64,000 bases of DNA, from the NCBI GenBank assembly GCA_040429635.1, contig CP158972.1, forward strand, positions 343,918 through 407,917, in the 5' to 3' direction. This DNA is from Tamlana crocina (GTDB taxonomy: Bacteria; Bacteroidota; Bacteroidia; Flavobacteriales; Flavobacteriaceae). The translations under genes were made by a program, and so were the position numbers. The notes below the pieces were generated by a model. It was not told where the DNA came from and did not search any database. It saw nothing but the letters and a program-made list of their open reading frames with translations. Of the stretch, positions 16,276 through 26,371 are shown piece after piece (position 1 is the first letter of the stretch; the number at the start of each line of letters is the position of its first letter).

Positions 16276-17349
16276 ATGCAACTGTACAATAAGTTAAGCG
16301 CAAAAGAAAGAGCCGAGTTAATCGAAAAAGCCGGAAAGGACCGATTAACATTGTCTTTCTATCAGTACGCTAAAATTGAAAACCCTCAGGAATTTAGAGA
16401 CCAATTATTTATTGTTTGGGACAAACTGGACGTTTTGGGCCGTATTTATGTGGCTTCCGAAGGTATTAACGGGCAATTATCTTTGCCTGCGGATCGATTT
16501 AACGAATTCAAAGCCCATTTGGATACCATCGATTTTTTGAAGGACATCCGTTTGAATATTGCCGTAGAGCAGGATAACATGTCGTTTTTAAAACTGAAAG
16601 TGAAGGTGCGCCATAAAATTGTGGCCGATGGGCTGAACGACGATACCTTTGATGTCACCAACAAAGGCGTACACGTAGGGGCCGAAAAATTCAACGAATT
16701 AATAGAAGACGAAAAAACCGTTTTGGTAGATATGCGAAACCACTACGAAAGCGAGATAGGCCATTTTAAAAATGCCATAACACCCGATGTAGATACTTTC
16801 CGCGAGTCGTTGGATATTATTGAAGAAGATTTAAAGGAACACAAAGAAGATAAAAACTTGGTAATGTACTGCACTGGTGGTATCCGTTGCGAAAAGGCCA
16901 GTGCCTATTTTAAGCACAAAGGGTTTAAAAACGTGTTTCAGTTGGAAGGCGGTATAATTGAGTACACGCGCCAGGTGAATGAAAGTCAGTTGGAAAACAA
17001 ATTTTTAGGTAAAAACTTTGTGTTCGACGAGCGCCGTGCCGAAAAGATTAGTGACGATGTTATTGCACAGTGCCACCAATGCGGCGAGCCGTTCGATGTG
17101 CATACCAATTGCGCCAACGATGCTTGCCATTTGTTGTTTATTCAGTGCGATAAGTGTAAGGAAGAAATGAACAATTGCTGTTCTACCAACTGTAAAGAGA
17201 TCCATGCTTTGCCCTTCGAAGAGCAAAAAGCATTGAGAAAAGGCCAGGGCAATAGCAACGATATTTTCAAAAAAGGACGTGCCGACCATTTGCCTTACAA
17301 GAAAGATTTGCGAAATATTTTCGAAGTTCTAAAGAAGAAAGAGCAGTAA
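16276..17349 (+). CDS. trhO: tRNA uridine(34) hydroxylase TrhO, rhodanese family
   Basis: The 357-residue protein has an N-terminal acylphosphatase-like/UPF0176 domain (~10-110, EGINGQLSLP), a rhodanese domain (~140-245) with the active-site loop YCTGGIRCEKAS, and a C-terminal Cys-rich zinc-like region (QCHQCGEPFD, CDKCKEEMNNCCSTNC). TrhO hydroxylates U34 of certain tRNAs using prephenate-derived chemistry. Length fits the long flavobacterial form. Confidence 0.9.
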   Translation: MQLYNKLSAKERAELIEKAGKDRLTLSFYQYAKIENPQEFRDQLFIVWDKLDVLGRIYVASEGINGQLSLPADRFNEFKAHLDTIDFLKDIRLNIAVEQDNMSFLKLKVKVRHKIVADGLNDDTFDVTNKGVHVGAEKFNELIEDEKTVLVDMRNHYESEIGHFKNAITPDVDTFRESLDIIEEDLKEHKEDKNLVMYCTGGIRCEKASAYFKHKGFKNVFQLEGGIIEYTRQVNESQLENKFLGKNFVFDERRAEKISDDVIAQCHQCGEPFDVHTNCANDACHLLFIQCDKCKEEMNNCCSTNCKEIHALPFEEQKALRKGQGNSNDIFKKGRADHLPYKKDLRNIFEVLKKKEQ

Positions 17350-17470
17350 ATCTTCGGCATAAATACGCAAAGGAAAATTCTTTCGTTCAAGTCTATAGAA
17401 TAATCTTATATTTACATCGAGAAGGTTCTTTTGCTTAAAATGTTAAAAACGAACTTTTTAAACTGTAAAC

Positions 17471-17509
17471 AACGCCCAAAAGAGAACAATAAACACCTTT
17501 TGGAGCGTT
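17471..17509. repeat. imperfect hairpin between trhO and ricT
   Basis: AACGCCCAAAAG pairs with CTTTTGGAGCGTT with one bulged base across a 13-nt loop. There is no T-tract, so it may stabilise or process the RNA and not terminate it. Confidence 0.4.
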
Positions 17510-17575
17510 TCAAAATAAATATAAACCATCATTCGCGATAACTATTGTTGTTGGCGAATTCAATATAAAATACAT

Positions 17576-18874
17576 ATGGCTTGTGCTAGTTGCTCAACTA
17601 AGGACGGCTCTCCAAAGGGCTGCAAAAATAATGGTACTTGTGGTACAGATAGTTGCAATAAGTTAACCGTTTTCGATTGGTTGGCAAACATGTCGTTGCC
17701 CAGTGGCGAAAAACCGTTCAATTGGGTAGAGGTGCGTTTTAAAAACGGCCGAAAAGAGTATTATCACAACACAGAAAACCTCACTTTAAGTATTGGTGAT
17801 GTGGTGGCCATACAAGCCAAAGCTGGCCACGATATCGGTATGGTTACCCTTACGGGGGAATTGGTGCGCGTACAGATGAAACGCAAAAGCATTCCCGAAA
17901 ATATTGAAGAAGGTTTAAAAATATACAGAAAAGCCAGCCAAAAAGATATTGATATTTGGCAACAGGCTAGAGATCGGGAAGAACCCATGAAGGTGAAAGC
18001 CCGACAGTTTGCTATCGATTTGAGGTTGCAAATGAAGATTTCCGATATCGAATTTCAGGGCGATGCCAGCAAAGCCACCTTTTATTACACTGCCGAAGAG
18101 CGTGTAGATTTTAGGGAACTCATTAAGGTTTTTGCGCGCGAATTCCGTACCCGTATCGAAATGAAACAAGTGGGCTTCCGCCAAGAAGCGGCCCGATTAG
18201 GCGGTATTGGTTCCTGTGGGCGCGAATTGTGCTGCTCTACTTGGCTAACCGATTTCCGTTCGGTAAGTACCTCGGCGGCGCGCTATCAGCAATTATCGCT
18301 CAATCCACAAAAACTGGCGGGGCAATGTGGTAAGTTAAAATGTTGCTTAAATTACGAGCTCGATACCTATCTGGATGCGCTTAAAGATTTCCCAAAAACC
18401 GATACCAAATTATATACCGAAAAAGGAACGGCCGTGTGTCAAAAAACCGATATTTTTAAAGGACACATGTGGTACGCCTACGAGGGTGAATGGATGAATT
18501 GGCACAAAATAACTACCGAACAAGCCAACGAAATTATTGAACTCAACAAACAAAAGAAGAAAATTGCCAGTTTGGAAGAGTATGCTTCCGATGTTGTGGA
18601 GGAAGATACTAAAAACGATTTTGGGAACGTTGTAGGTCAAGATAGTTTAACGCGCTTTGATAATCCAAAACGCAATAAAAAACGTAGAAATAAAAGAAAG
18701 GGCAACCAAAGGAACAAAGGAGGCCAAGGTAACAACAACAATACCCAGAACCAAAACCAAGCTGGACAAGCCAAGCAGGGACAACAAAAAGGACAGGGGC
18801 AAAAAAGGAATCAAAATAAAAGAAGAAAAAACAATAAAAGAAAACCACAAAACAGTAAAAATGCTGAAAAATAG
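17576..18874 (+). CDS. ricT: PSP1 domain protein RicT/YaaT-like with basic tail
   Basis: The 432-residue protein has a Cys-rich N-terminus (CASCSTKDGSPKGCKNNGTC), the PSP1 core (~50-330) and the paired motifs GIGSCGRELCCSTWL and GQCGKLKCCLNYELDTY. Those cysteines match the Fe-S-binding cysteines of the RicA/F/T complex known in Bacillus. Residues ~365-432 are a low-complexity tail of Lys, Asn, Gln, Arg and Gly that suggests RNA binding. gldH begins 14 bp before its stop. The ricT-gldH-PBP1A order is familiar in flavobacteria. Confidence 0.88.
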   Translation: MACASCSTKDGSPKGCKNNGTCGTDSCNKLTVFDWLANMSLPSGEKPFNWVEVRFKNGRKEYYHNTENLTLSIGDVVAIQAKAGHDIGMVTLTGELVRVQMKRKSIPENIEEGLKIYRKASQKDIDIWQQARDREEPMKVKARQFAIDLRLQMKISDIEFQGDASKATFYYTAEERVDFRELIKVFAREFRTRIEMKQVGFRQEAARLGGIGSCGRELCCSTWLTDFRSVSTSAARYQQLSLNPQKLAGQCGKLKCCLNYELDTYLDALKDFPKTDTKLYTEKGTAVCQKTDIFKGHMWYAYEGEWMNWHKITTEQANEIIELNKQKKKIASLEEYASDVVEEDTKNDFGNVVGQDSLTRFDNPKRNKKRRNKRKGNQRNKGGQGNNNNTQNQNQAGQAKQGQQKGQGQKRNQNKRRKNNKRKPQNSKNAEK

Positions 18875-19355
18875 AGTCTTAGTATTTCTAGTTTTACTAG
18901 TTTCTTTGTTTATTTCTTGCGACTCCAATCGTGTTTTCGACACCTATAAATCGGTGCCCAATAAGTGGCATAAAGATTCGGTGGTGAGCTTTAAAATCAA
19001 CCCGCCAGATTCTATCAACCCGTATAACCTGTTTGTTAATTTGCGCAATACCAACGCCTATAAATACAGCAATCTGTTTTTAATAGTAGAAATGGTGTTT
19101 CCGCACGGCAAAACCGTTAAAGACACTTTAGAGTACCGTATGGCCGAGCCAAGTGGAAAACTTTTAGGTACTGGCTATACCGATGTAAAAGAAAATAAAC
19201 TGTGGTACAAAGAGGGGGTGGTGTTCAACGAATCGGGTGAATATACGGTAAACATTCAGCATGCTATGCGCGAACGCGGCAAGGTAAATGGCGTTAAAGA
19301 ATTGGAGGGTATTACCGATGTTGGTTTTAGAATAGAAAATATAAAAAGTAATTAA
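18861..19355 (+). CDS. gldH: gliding motility lipoprotein GldH
   Basis: The 164-residue lipoprotein has a signal ending LFISC (cysteine near residue 19). The mature part carries the GldH pattern FDTYKSVPNKWHKDSVVSFKI and DVGFRIEN near the end. GldH is needed for gliding in Flavobacterium and is linked to the GldKLMN/type 9 secretion machinery. The frame opens far upstream, but that part overlaps the ricT tail in another frame; ATG at 18861 places the signal correctly. It overlaps ricT by 14 bp. Confidence 0.9.
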   Translation: MLKNRVLVFLVLLVSLFISCDSNRVFDTYKSVPNKWHKDSVVSFKINPPDSINPYNLFVNLRNTNAYKYSNLFLIVEMVFPHGKTVKDTLEYRMAEPSGKLLGTGYTDVKENKLWYKEGVVFNESGEYTVNIQHAMRERGKVNGVKELEGITDVGFRIENIKSN

Positions 19356-19429
19356 ATTGTAACACTGAGTCTTTTGTCTTTGCTTAATATAGGCTAAAGT
19401 CGAAGTGTCTTTTAAAGATAAAATTAAGA

Positions 19430-21778
19430 ATGGCAAAAGCAAAAAAAGAAACGAACCAAACCCAAGATTTTTCAAAATACATCCGTTGGTTTTGGATGCT
19501 GTTTGCGGGTGGTATTTTAGCCTTGGTCTTAATATTTTTATTGGCTTCTTGGGGAGCGTTTGGCGAAATGCCAGACCATACCCAATTGGAAAACCCTAGA
19601 ACCAATCTGGCTACAGAGATTATTTCTTCAGATGGGCAAACCCTTGGAAAGTTCTACTATAATGATAACCGAACTCCAGTAAGTTACGACGAGTTGCCAC
19701 AGCATTTGGTGGAAGCTTTGATTGCTACAGAAGATGCCCGTTACCATGACCATTCGGGTATCGATGCCCGAGGTACTTTAAGGGCTGTAGTGAAATTGGG
19801 CAGTGGCGGTGGCGCCAGTACCATTTCACAGCAGTTGGCCAAACAGTTGTTTCATGGTGAGGGTTCAAAAAACATTGTTGAACGTATTCTGCAAAAAGTA
19901 AAGGAATGGATTATCGCCACGCGTTTAGAGCGCCAATACACCAAGGAGGAAATCATTGCCCAATACTTCAATATTTATGATTTTTTAAATAATGCCGATG
20001 GTATTCGAAGTGCTTCGCGAATCTATTTCGGAAAGGAACCCAAAGAATTAAATTTAAAAGAATCGGCCATGTTGGTTGGGATGTTTAAAAATTCAGCGCT
20101 TTACAACCCAAGACGAAATCCTGTGGGAGTGAAAAACAGACGTAATGTGGTCCTTGATCAAATGGCTAAGTACGATTACATCACCGAAGCTGTTCGCGAT
20201 TCGCTCAAACAAACCGATATCGACTTAAAATATACGCCCGAATCGCACCGCGAAGGCATCGCTACGTATTTTAGAGGCTATTTGGATGGTTTTATGAAAG
20301 AATGGATTGAAAACAATCCCAAGCCCGATGGGTCGAAATGGAATTTGTATAACGACGGATTGAAAATTTACACCACCATTGATTCACGGATGCAAAAATA
20401 TGCTGAAGATGCTGTTCAGCAGCACATGGCAAAGCTACAGGCTGAATTTTTCCATCAGAACACACCCGATAGAAATCCAACCGCACCGTTTTTGGAATTG
20501 GAACAAAGTGAAATCAACGATTTGATGAATCGTTCCATGAAACAATCCGAGCGTTGGAGGCACATGAAATACGACTTGAAAAAATCAAACGAAGAAATTA
20601 TAGAATCGTTTCAAAAGCCCACTCAAATGACGGTTTTTCTATGGAAAGACGGCCAGCCTTCAGAAATCGATACCATAATGAAACCTATCGATTCCATGCG
20701 GTACTACAAATCACTTTTGCGAACCGGTATGATGTCTATGAACCCACAAACGGGGCATGTAAAGGCCTGGGTAGGGGGTATAAATTATAGGCATTTTCAG
20801 TACGATATGGTGAAGCAAGGTAAACGCCAAATTGGTTCAACATTTAAACCTTTTGTGTATGCTTCGGCTATAGATCAACTGCACTATTCGCCTTGCGACG
20901 AGTTTCCCGATGTGCCATTTTGTATCGAAGCTCATAAATATGGTAACCCAGAAGAATGGTGTCCTAAAAACTCTGGTGGAGCAAATGATTACGGCGGAAC
21001 ACGTACTTTAAAAAGTGCACTGGCCAATTCGGTCAATACCATTACGGCCCAATTGATGGATAAAGTAGGGCCGCAAACCGTGGCCGATTTGGTGAAAAAA
21101 CTGGGTATAGATTCCGATGTTCCTGCCGTGCCGTCAATTGCTTTAGGAACGCCAGATATCAGTGTTTATGAAATGGTGGGCGCCTATTCGGCATTTGCCA
21201 ACCAAGGGGTGTACACCAAACCCGTAATGGTAACCAATATTGAAGACAAAAACGGGACTATTTTATATCAATTCAAACCGGAAACCCACGATGTGTTAAG
21301 CGAAGAAAGCGCTTATGTTACGGTTAAGCTTATGGAAGGTGTAACCCAAGGCGGTTCGGGTACAAGATTAAGGCATAAATGGGCTGGCAATACTTCTGTT
21401 TATAAAGAAGTGATTACGGGCTACCCTTATGGTTTTGAAAATCCCATAGCCGGAAAAACAGGAACCACCCAAAACCAAAGTGATGGTTGGTTTATGGGCA
21501 TGGTACCTAATTTGGTAACGGGTGTTTGGGTAGGTGCTGAAGACCGTGCCGCACATTTTGCCAGTATTACCTATGGGCAAGGTGCGTCTATGGCGCTGCC
21601 TATTTGGGGATTGTATATGAAAAGCTGTTATGCTGATGAAGAGTTGAACATTTCTAAAGATGAATTTCCTGAGCCGGAAGAACTCACAATCAATGTAGAT
21701 TGTTCGAAAGTTACCGAGGAAGATAGTGATACACCAGACACCGTTGAAGAGGCACCAGATGATTTGGATTTTGGTTAA
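19430..21778 (+). CDS. mrcA: penicillin-binding protein 1A, bifunctional
   Basis: The 782-residue protein has one N-terminal membrane helix (~17-40), a GT51 glycosyltransferase domain (~75-250, EDARYHDHSGID and GASTISQQLAKQLFHG) and a transpeptidase domain (~430-740) with the SxxK motif in GSTFKPFVYAS, SVN, and the KTG box GKTGTTQNQSDGWF. It polymerises and crosslinks peptidoglycan in the periplasm. The C-terminus is acidic. It follows gldH by 74 bp and converges with the next gene 15 bp away. Confidence 0.96.
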   Translation: MAKAKKETNQTQDFSKYIRWFWMLFAGGILALVLIFLLASWGAFGEMPDHTQLENPRTNLATEIISSDGQTLGKFYYNDNRTPVSYDELPQHLVEALIATEDARYHDHSGIDARGTLRAVVKLGSGGGASTISQQLAKQLFHGEGSKNIVERILQKVKEWIIATRLERQYTKEEIIAQYFNIYDFLNNADGIRSASRIYFGKEPKELNLKESAMLVGMFKNSALYNPRRNPVGVKNRRNVVLDQMAKYDYITEAVRDSLKQTDIDLKYTPESHREGIATYFRGYLDGFMKEWIENNPKPDGSKWNLYNDGLKIYTTIDSRMQKYAEDAVQQHMAKLQAEFFHQNTPDRNPTAPFLELEQSEINDLMNRSMKQSERWRHMKYDLKKSNEEIIESFQKPTQMTVFLWKDGQPSEIDTIMKPIDSMRYYKSLLRTGMMSMNPQTGHVKAWVGGINYRHFQYDMVKQGKRQIGSTFKPFVYASAIDQLHYSPCDEFPDVPFCIEAHKYGNPEEWCPKNSGGANDYGGTRTLKSALANSVNTITAQLMDKVGPQTVADLVKKLGIDSDVPAVPSIALGTPDISVYEMVGAYSAFANQGVYTKPVMVTNIEDKNGTILYQFKPETHDVLSEESAYVTVKLMEGVTQGGSGTRLRHKWAGNTSVYKEVITGYPYGFENPIAGKTGTTQNQSDGWFMGMVPNLVTGVWVGAEDRAAHFASITYGQGASMALPIWGLYMKSCYADEELNISKDEFPEPEELTINVDCSKVTEEDSDTPDTVEEAPDDLDFG

Positions 21779-21793
21779 AATTGAGATGCGGTT

Positions 21794-23758
21794 TTAAATC
21801 TGTTTAGCAAACGCCACAAAGAAGTTCACCGATTCTGGATTTTTCATCGAATCAACATTGATTGATTTTTCCAAGGGCATTTTCAATAAAATCTTTTTTA
21901 CGGGTGCTTCCATTTTTTTGCCGCTAATGGTATAAGGGATGTCGGGTACTTCAATAATGTCGTCAGGTACGTGGCGTGGCGAACATTCTTTTTTCAATTG
22001 CTCGTTGATTTCTGTTTTAATGGAATCGTTGAGTTTGTTATTCGGTTTCATTTTTACAAATAACGGCATATAGTGTTTGCCGCCATCGAGTTCCAAATTT
22101 ACGATTAAGGAGTCTTCAATCGCTTTTATAGTGTTTATGTGCCGGTAAATTTCGCTAGTGCCAATTCGGATGCCGTGTCGGTTTAATGTCGCGTCCGATC
22201 GCCCATAAATAACAATCCCTTTGGTTTCTGAATTGATTTTTATAAAATCCCCATGCCGCCATTTCCCCGGAAAATGTTCAAAATAACTGGATTTATAGCG
22301 TTTGTTGTTTTTATCGTTCCAAAAATAAATGGGCATTGAGGGCATAGGCTTGTCGATGACCATTTCGCCCAATTCATCTTCAACGGGTTTTCCATCGTCA
22401 TTGTAGGCGTAAAGGGAAACGCCCAAAGCGCGGCATTGAATTTCACTGGCATGGACTGAATAAAACGGTGTGCCGCCCACAAAAGCGGTACAAACATCGG
22501 TGCCGCCGGCCATAGAACAGAGCCAAACATCCTCTTTAATATTTTTATATACGTATTCAAACGTTTCAAAAGGAAGCGGTGCGCCAGTGGAGCTAATGGA
22601 TCGGATTGAGTTGAGTTTACAATAGCTTTTAGGGTTTATGTTTTTCTTCATGCTGGCCACCAAAAAGGGTGCACTCGTTCCAAAATGGTTGATGCCAACA
22701 TCATCTGCAAAGCCCCAAAGCTTATTAAAATTGGGGTAAGTGGGGCTGCCATCGTAAAGTACAATGGATGCGCCCATTAAAAGAGCCGACTGCAAAAAAT
22801 TCCACATCATCCAGCCCGTGGTAGTGTACCAAAAATAGCGCTCGCCCTTGTGCACATCGTTATGAAACGCCATGTACTTTAAATGCTCCAATAAAATGCC
22901 GCCGTGAGAATGCACTATAGCTTTTGGCAGGCCGGTAGTGCCCGAGGAATAGAGCACCCAAATGGGATGGTTGAAATCTACAGGTTCAAAAGCAAGTTCG
23001 TCTGCTTTGGTTTCAAAAACAGTGTTGATATTGATAACATCATTTGGGAACGCCGAAAGGCCTTCCTTGTTTAAATAGGGTAAAACAATCACTTGTTGCA
23101 ACGTGGGCAATGCTTTGGCAATATTATTGGCAATTTCAGTTTTATCGTATGGTTTGCCGTTGTAATAGTAGCCGTCAACGGTGAAGAATACTTTGGGTTT
23201 AATTTGTGCAAAACGGTCTATTACGCTTTCTGCTCCAAAATCCGGCGAGGTGCTCGACCATATGGCACCAATGGAATTGACCGCCAAAAGCGAAATAGTA
23301 GCTTCGGGCACATTGGGTAAAAATGCCACTACACAATCGCCCTTTTTAACGCCGACCGATTTTAAATAAGTGGCCATGGCGGCTACTTTTTGTTTTAATT
23401 CCGTCCAAGATATTTCGGTGTATTCACCTTGCTCGTTGCTGAAAATAATGGCTGTTTCGGTGGTTAAATTATGCCTAAAGATGTGCTCAGAATAGTTGAG
23501 TTTTGCCCCTTCAAACCATTTGAAATCGGGCATCGATGTCATATTTAGCACAGAAGCATAATCGCTGTGTGAAATTACTTTAAAGTATCGCCATACGCTT
23601 TCCCAAAAATCTGCCACATAATCAACCGACCATTGCCATAAAGCATCGTAAGAATCAAAATCCAAATGACAGTTTTTAGAAAGCCAGTTTTTATATTCAA
23701 ATAAATGGCTGTTTTGCTTAAAAGCGGAAGAGCCTTCCCATAACTTTTTGTAAGACAT
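21794..23758 (-). CDS. acetoacetyl-CoA synthetase
   Basis: This 654-residue ANL-superfamily adenylating enzyme has the AMP-binding P-loop YSSGTTGLPKAIVHSHGG near residue 270, the WYTTTGWMMWNF segment and the C-terminal lysine motif SGKKMEAPVKKILL. N-terminal SKNCHLDFDSYDALWQWSV matches the acetyl/acetoacetyl-CoA synthetase N-domain. The Trp-rich core and IGYSDA-like GRSDATLNRHGIRIGTSEIY fit the acetoacetate branch. It would activate acetoacetate to acetoacetyl-CoA for lipid or ketone metabolism. Confidence 0.88.
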   Translation of the reverse strand: MSYKKLWEGSSAFKQNSHLFEYKNWLSKNCHLDFDSYDALWQWSVDYVADFWESVWRYFKVISHSDYASVLNMTSMPDFKWFEGAKLNYSEHIFRHNLTTETAIIFSNEQGEYTEISWTELKQKVAAMATYLKSVGVKKGDCVVAFLPNVPEATISLLAVNSIGAIWSSTSPDFGAESVIDRFAQIKPKVFFTVDGYYYNGKPYDKTEIANNIAKALPTLQQVIVLPYLNKEGLSAFPNDVININTVFETKADELAFEPVDFNHPIWVLYSSGTTGLPKAIVHSHGGILLEHLKYMAFHNDVHKGERYFWYTTTGWMMWNFLQSALLMGASIVLYDGSPTYPNFNKLWGFADDVGINHFGTSAPFLVASMKKNINPKSYCKLNSIRSISSTGAPLPFETFEYVYKNIKEDVWLCSMAGGTDVCTAFVGGTPFYSVHASEIQCRALGVSLYAYNDDGKPVEDELGEMVIDKPMPSMPIYFWNDKNNKRYKSSYFEHFPGKWRHGDFIKINSETKGIVIYGRSDATLNRHGIRIGTSEIYRHINTIKAIEDSLIVNLELDGGKHYMPLFVKMKPNNKLNDSIKTEINEQLKKECSPRHVPDDIIEVPDIPYTISGKKMEAPVKKILLKMPLEKSINVDSMKNPESVNFFVAFAKQI

Positions 23759-24010
23759 CTTAATTTTAGTTTAGAGTGTTATAAAGATAAGTAATCTTGG
23801 GAAAAAGAGTTCGTTTAATGAAGCGACTTTCAGTAGATTAAATCCTGTAAAAAAGTAAGAAAAATCATTTTTTAGTTAAATAAAAACGTATTTCATCGAA
23901 ATATTATGTTTTTTAACTGATTTTTTAAAAAAAAGTTTGATATTAGCAGTCCCCAAATTAACCAAACCAATTGATAGATTTGCCCCAAATCTACTATTAA
24001 ATTTAAACTT

Positions 24011-24139
24011 ATGAATATTGCAACAAATCTACCTGAACAACCTACAAATGATGGAAGCAAATTCAAAGAAACTCTTAGAGAGAATTTGCAGTTTTTTAAA
24101 AGTTTATTTTATCTAACCAAGAAAATATTCATGCTATAA
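24011..24139 (+). CDS. possible 42-aa small protein
   Basis: An ATG-initiated frame encodes 42 residues, beginning MNIATNLPEQPTNDG, with an amphipathic Phe/Leu/Lys-rich second half (ENLQFFKSLFYLTKKIF). A perfect -7 box TAGATTTGC lies at 23975-23983. The 3' end overlaps the end of the convergent ABC gene by 6 bp. The gap of ~250 bp before it has no other content. No homologue is recognised, and it could be a chance frame. Confidence 0.4.
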   Translation: MNIATNLPEQPTNDGSKFKETLRENLQFFKSLFYLTKKIFML

Positions 24140-25813
24140 TCCTTTAGGTATAGCATGAATTAACTTTTTGGTGTATTCTTTTTTAGGTGCGCTGTAAATT
24201 ACATCGGCATTATCCAATTCTTCAATTTTACCTTGGTTCATTACCAGTAATTGGTCGCTCATATATTTCACTACGGCCAAATCGTGCGAAATAAAAATAT
24301 AGGTAAAACCGAAATCTTCTTTAAGTTCATTCAATAAATTCAGAACTTGTGCCTGAACCGAAATATCCAATGCAGAAACCGACTCGTCACAAACAATTAA
24401 TTTAGGCTGTAAAGCAATAGTGCGGGCAATACCAATACGTTGTCGCTGCCCACCAGAAAACTCATGGGGATAGCGATTAAAATGGTCTTCACTTAATCCC
24501 ACACGATTTAGAATAGAAACCACTTTTTCTTTTCTTTCAGCGTCCGAAGTATAAAGGTTGTGAACTTTCATGGGTTCCATAATGGCCTGGCCAATGGGGA
24601 TTCTCGGGTTTAAAGAGGAATAAGGGTCTTGAAATATAATTTGGATGTCTTTTCTTAGTTTTCGGGTTTCCGTTTTCGATAGTTTGGTAATATCAACACC
24701 TTTATAAAGAATGGTTCCGGCAGTAGTTTTATCGAGTTGTAAAATAGCGTTGCCTAGGGTAGATTTTCCGCAGCCCGATTCGCCCACCAAACCCAACGTT
24801 TCACCTTCGTACAGTTTAAAACTAACATCATTTACGGCTTTAAATTTGTTCGGTTTTGAGAACCATCCCGATTTTGAAATATATTCTTTTTCCACGTTGA
24901 TGACTTCCAAAAGTGGTGGTTTGCTGTATAGATTTTTGTGGTTTTTTTGACGTTGTTCTTTTGTGATAATAGCTTTGGAAACTTTCCCACTCAAATAATC
25001 TTGAATAGTAGGCAACGTTTTCAATCGAGCGTCTAACGAAGGACGTGAGTTTATTAGCGCTTTGGTATAGTTGTGTTTCGGGGTTTTAAAAATTTCGGTG
25101 ACCAACCCTTGTTCCACAATATTGCCTTGGTACATCACCAAAACCCTATGGGCGATTTCCGAAATGATAGCCAAATCATGAGTTATAAAAATGATGCTCA
25201 TTTTTGTTTCGGCCTGCAAGGTTTTTAAAAGCGAAACAATCTCTTTTTGAACGGTAACATCGAGGGCTGTTGTGGGCTCGTCGGCAATTAAAATATCGGG
25301 TTTGCATGCAATGGCCATGGCAATCATAACCCGTTGTTTTTGTCCGCCCGAAATTTCATGGGGATAGGCTTTAAAAACACGTTCGGGGTTGGGCAATTTT
25401 ACTTTTTTGAACAATTGCAAAGTTTCGGCTTTTACTGCTTTTTTTGATAAATTGGTATGCTGAAACAGTATTTCTTCAACCTGGGTCCCACAAGTCATCG
25501 ACGGATTTAATGAGCTCATGGGCTCTTGAAAAATCATGGCTATTTTATTGCCGCGGATTTTTTGAAATGCTTTGCTGGAAAGGTTTACTAAATTTTCATT
25601 TTCAAAAAGGATTTTACCATGGGTTATTTCTGAAATTTTCTTCGGAAGTAAACCTAAAACGGCTAATGATGACACTGATTTTCCTGAACCCGATTCGCCT
25701 ACAATGCCCAAAATTTCATTTTCGTTTAAATGATATGAAATATTGTGGATTACTTGGTTGTTTCCAAAGGAGATGGAAAGGTTTTTTATGTTTAAAATGG
25801 GTTTCAGCTCCAT
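24134..25813 (-). CDS. ABC transporter ATP-binding protein with two fused ATPase domains (oligopeptide type)
   Basis: The 559-residue protein is a DppD-DppF or YejF-type fusion. Domain 1 (~5-265) has Walker A GESGSGKS and signature SGGQKQR; domain 2 (~300-555) has GESGCGKST and SGGQRQR. Each domain is followed by an oligopeptide-type C-terminal extension ([15 protein letters not shown] and [15 protein letters not shown]). It powers peptide import or related uptake at the inner membrane. No permease or binding-protein gene is adjacent, so its partners must lie elsewhere. Confidence 0.92.
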   Translation of the reverse strand: MELKPILNIKNLSISFGNNQVIHNISYHLNENEILGIVGESGSGKSVSSLAVLGLLPKKISEITHGKILFENENLVNLSSKAFQKIRGNKIAMIFQEPMSSLNPSMTCGTQVEEILFQHTNLSKKAVKAETLQLFKKVKLPNPERVFKAYPHEISGGQKQRVMIAMAIACKPDILIADEPTTALDVTVQKEIVSLLKTLQAETKMSIIFITHDLAIISEIAHRVLVMYQGNIVEQGLVTEIFKTPKHNYTKALINSRPSLDARLKTLPTIQDYLSGKVSKAIITKEQRQKNHKNLYSKPPLLEVINVEKEYISKSGWFSKPNKFKAVNDVSFKLYEGETLGLVGESGCGKSTLGNAILQLDKTTAGTILYKGVDITKLSKTETRKLRKDIQIIFQDPYSSLNPRIPIGQAIMEPMKVHNLYTSDAERKEKVVSILNRVGLSEDHFNRYPHEFSGGQRQRIGIARTIALQPKLIVCDESVSALDISVQAQVLNLLNELKEDFGFTYIFISHDLAVVKYMSDQLLVMNQGKIEELDNADVIYSAPKKEYTKKLIHAIPKGL

Positions 25814-25876
25814 TATTTTTTTTCAATTGTTGGTTCGAATTTAATACTCCATTTTTTAATTGTTCATCTCTTTGTC

Positions 25877-25898
25877 ACTTCGAGCGGAGTCGAGAAGT
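25877..25898. repeat. hairpin repeat, GAGCGGAGTCGA core, ACTTC/GAAGT arms
   Basis: The 12-nt core (25882-25893) is enclosed by perfectly complementary 5-nt arms. It is paired with an inverted copy at 25923. Confidence 0.75.
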
Positions 25899-25922
25899 TT
25901 AGCGAAATGGAGCTTTATTAAA

Positions 25923-25944
25923 AGGTCTCGACTCCGCTCGACCT
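25923..25944. repeat. hairpin repeat, inverted copy, AGGTC/GACCT arms
   Basis: The core TCGACTCCGCTC (25928-25939) has different but again complementary arms. With the copy at 25877 it forms an inverted pair 24 bp apart. Confidence 0.75.
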
Positions 25945-26022
25945 GACAAACAGCTCGGTTAAAAATAAGGTTAATAGGTTAAACCAGCATTTTAAATCTA
26001 TTCAGTTCGTGAAAAATTTATT

Positions 26023-26361
26023 TTAATTTTCTTTATCAGAACTAGTTTCGACACTTTTATTTTTAAAATGTGAATCGTTTTTACATTCTGAAAGTATGGG
26101 CAATATATCATAATTACCTTCAATTAGAGCTTTCTTTTTGGCTTTACTCCACTTTTTTATCTTCTTTTCAAAAACTATAGCTTCATTGGGTTCTGTAAAA
26201 TCTTGATACCAAACTAATTTCACTGGGCGTCTTGTGAAAGTATATGAGTTAGGGTCGATACCAATTTTATGCTGCATTATACGATGTTCTAGATTTGACG
26301 TAAAACCCACGTAAAATGTGTCGTCATTACATTCTAATATATAAATGTAATATTTTTTCAT
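26023..26361 (-). CDS. GIY-YIG domain nuclease, single-domain
   Basis: The 112-residue protein has the GIY-YIG core with YYIYILECNDDTFYVGFTSNLEHRIMQH (Y-Y/I and Y-V-G motifs and the catalytic Arg) and the later RRPVKLVWYQDFTEPNEAIVFEKKIK segment with the catalytic Glu. These proteins are UPF0213/UvrC-N-like; their substrates are mostly unknown. The gene is flanked on both sides by GAGCGGAGTCGA-core hairpin repeats, which is unusual in this window. Confidence 0.88.
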   Translation of the reverse strand: MKKYYIYILECNDDTFYVGFTSNLEHRIMQHKIGIDPNSYTFTRRPVKLVWYQDFTEPNEAIVFEKKIKKWSKAKKKALIEGNYDILPILSECKNDSHFKNKSVETSSDKEN

Positions 26362-26371
26362 AGCGATTTTT

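Noticed and set aside
18657-18860. N-terminal extension of gldH
   Set aside because: The extra 68 residues are the ricT tail read in another frame; the lipoprotein signal starts only at 18861.
25444-25902. 152-codon plus-strand frame
   Set aside because: It is antisense to the ABC ATPase N-terminal domain and reaches into the hairpin repeat, giving a meaningless protein.
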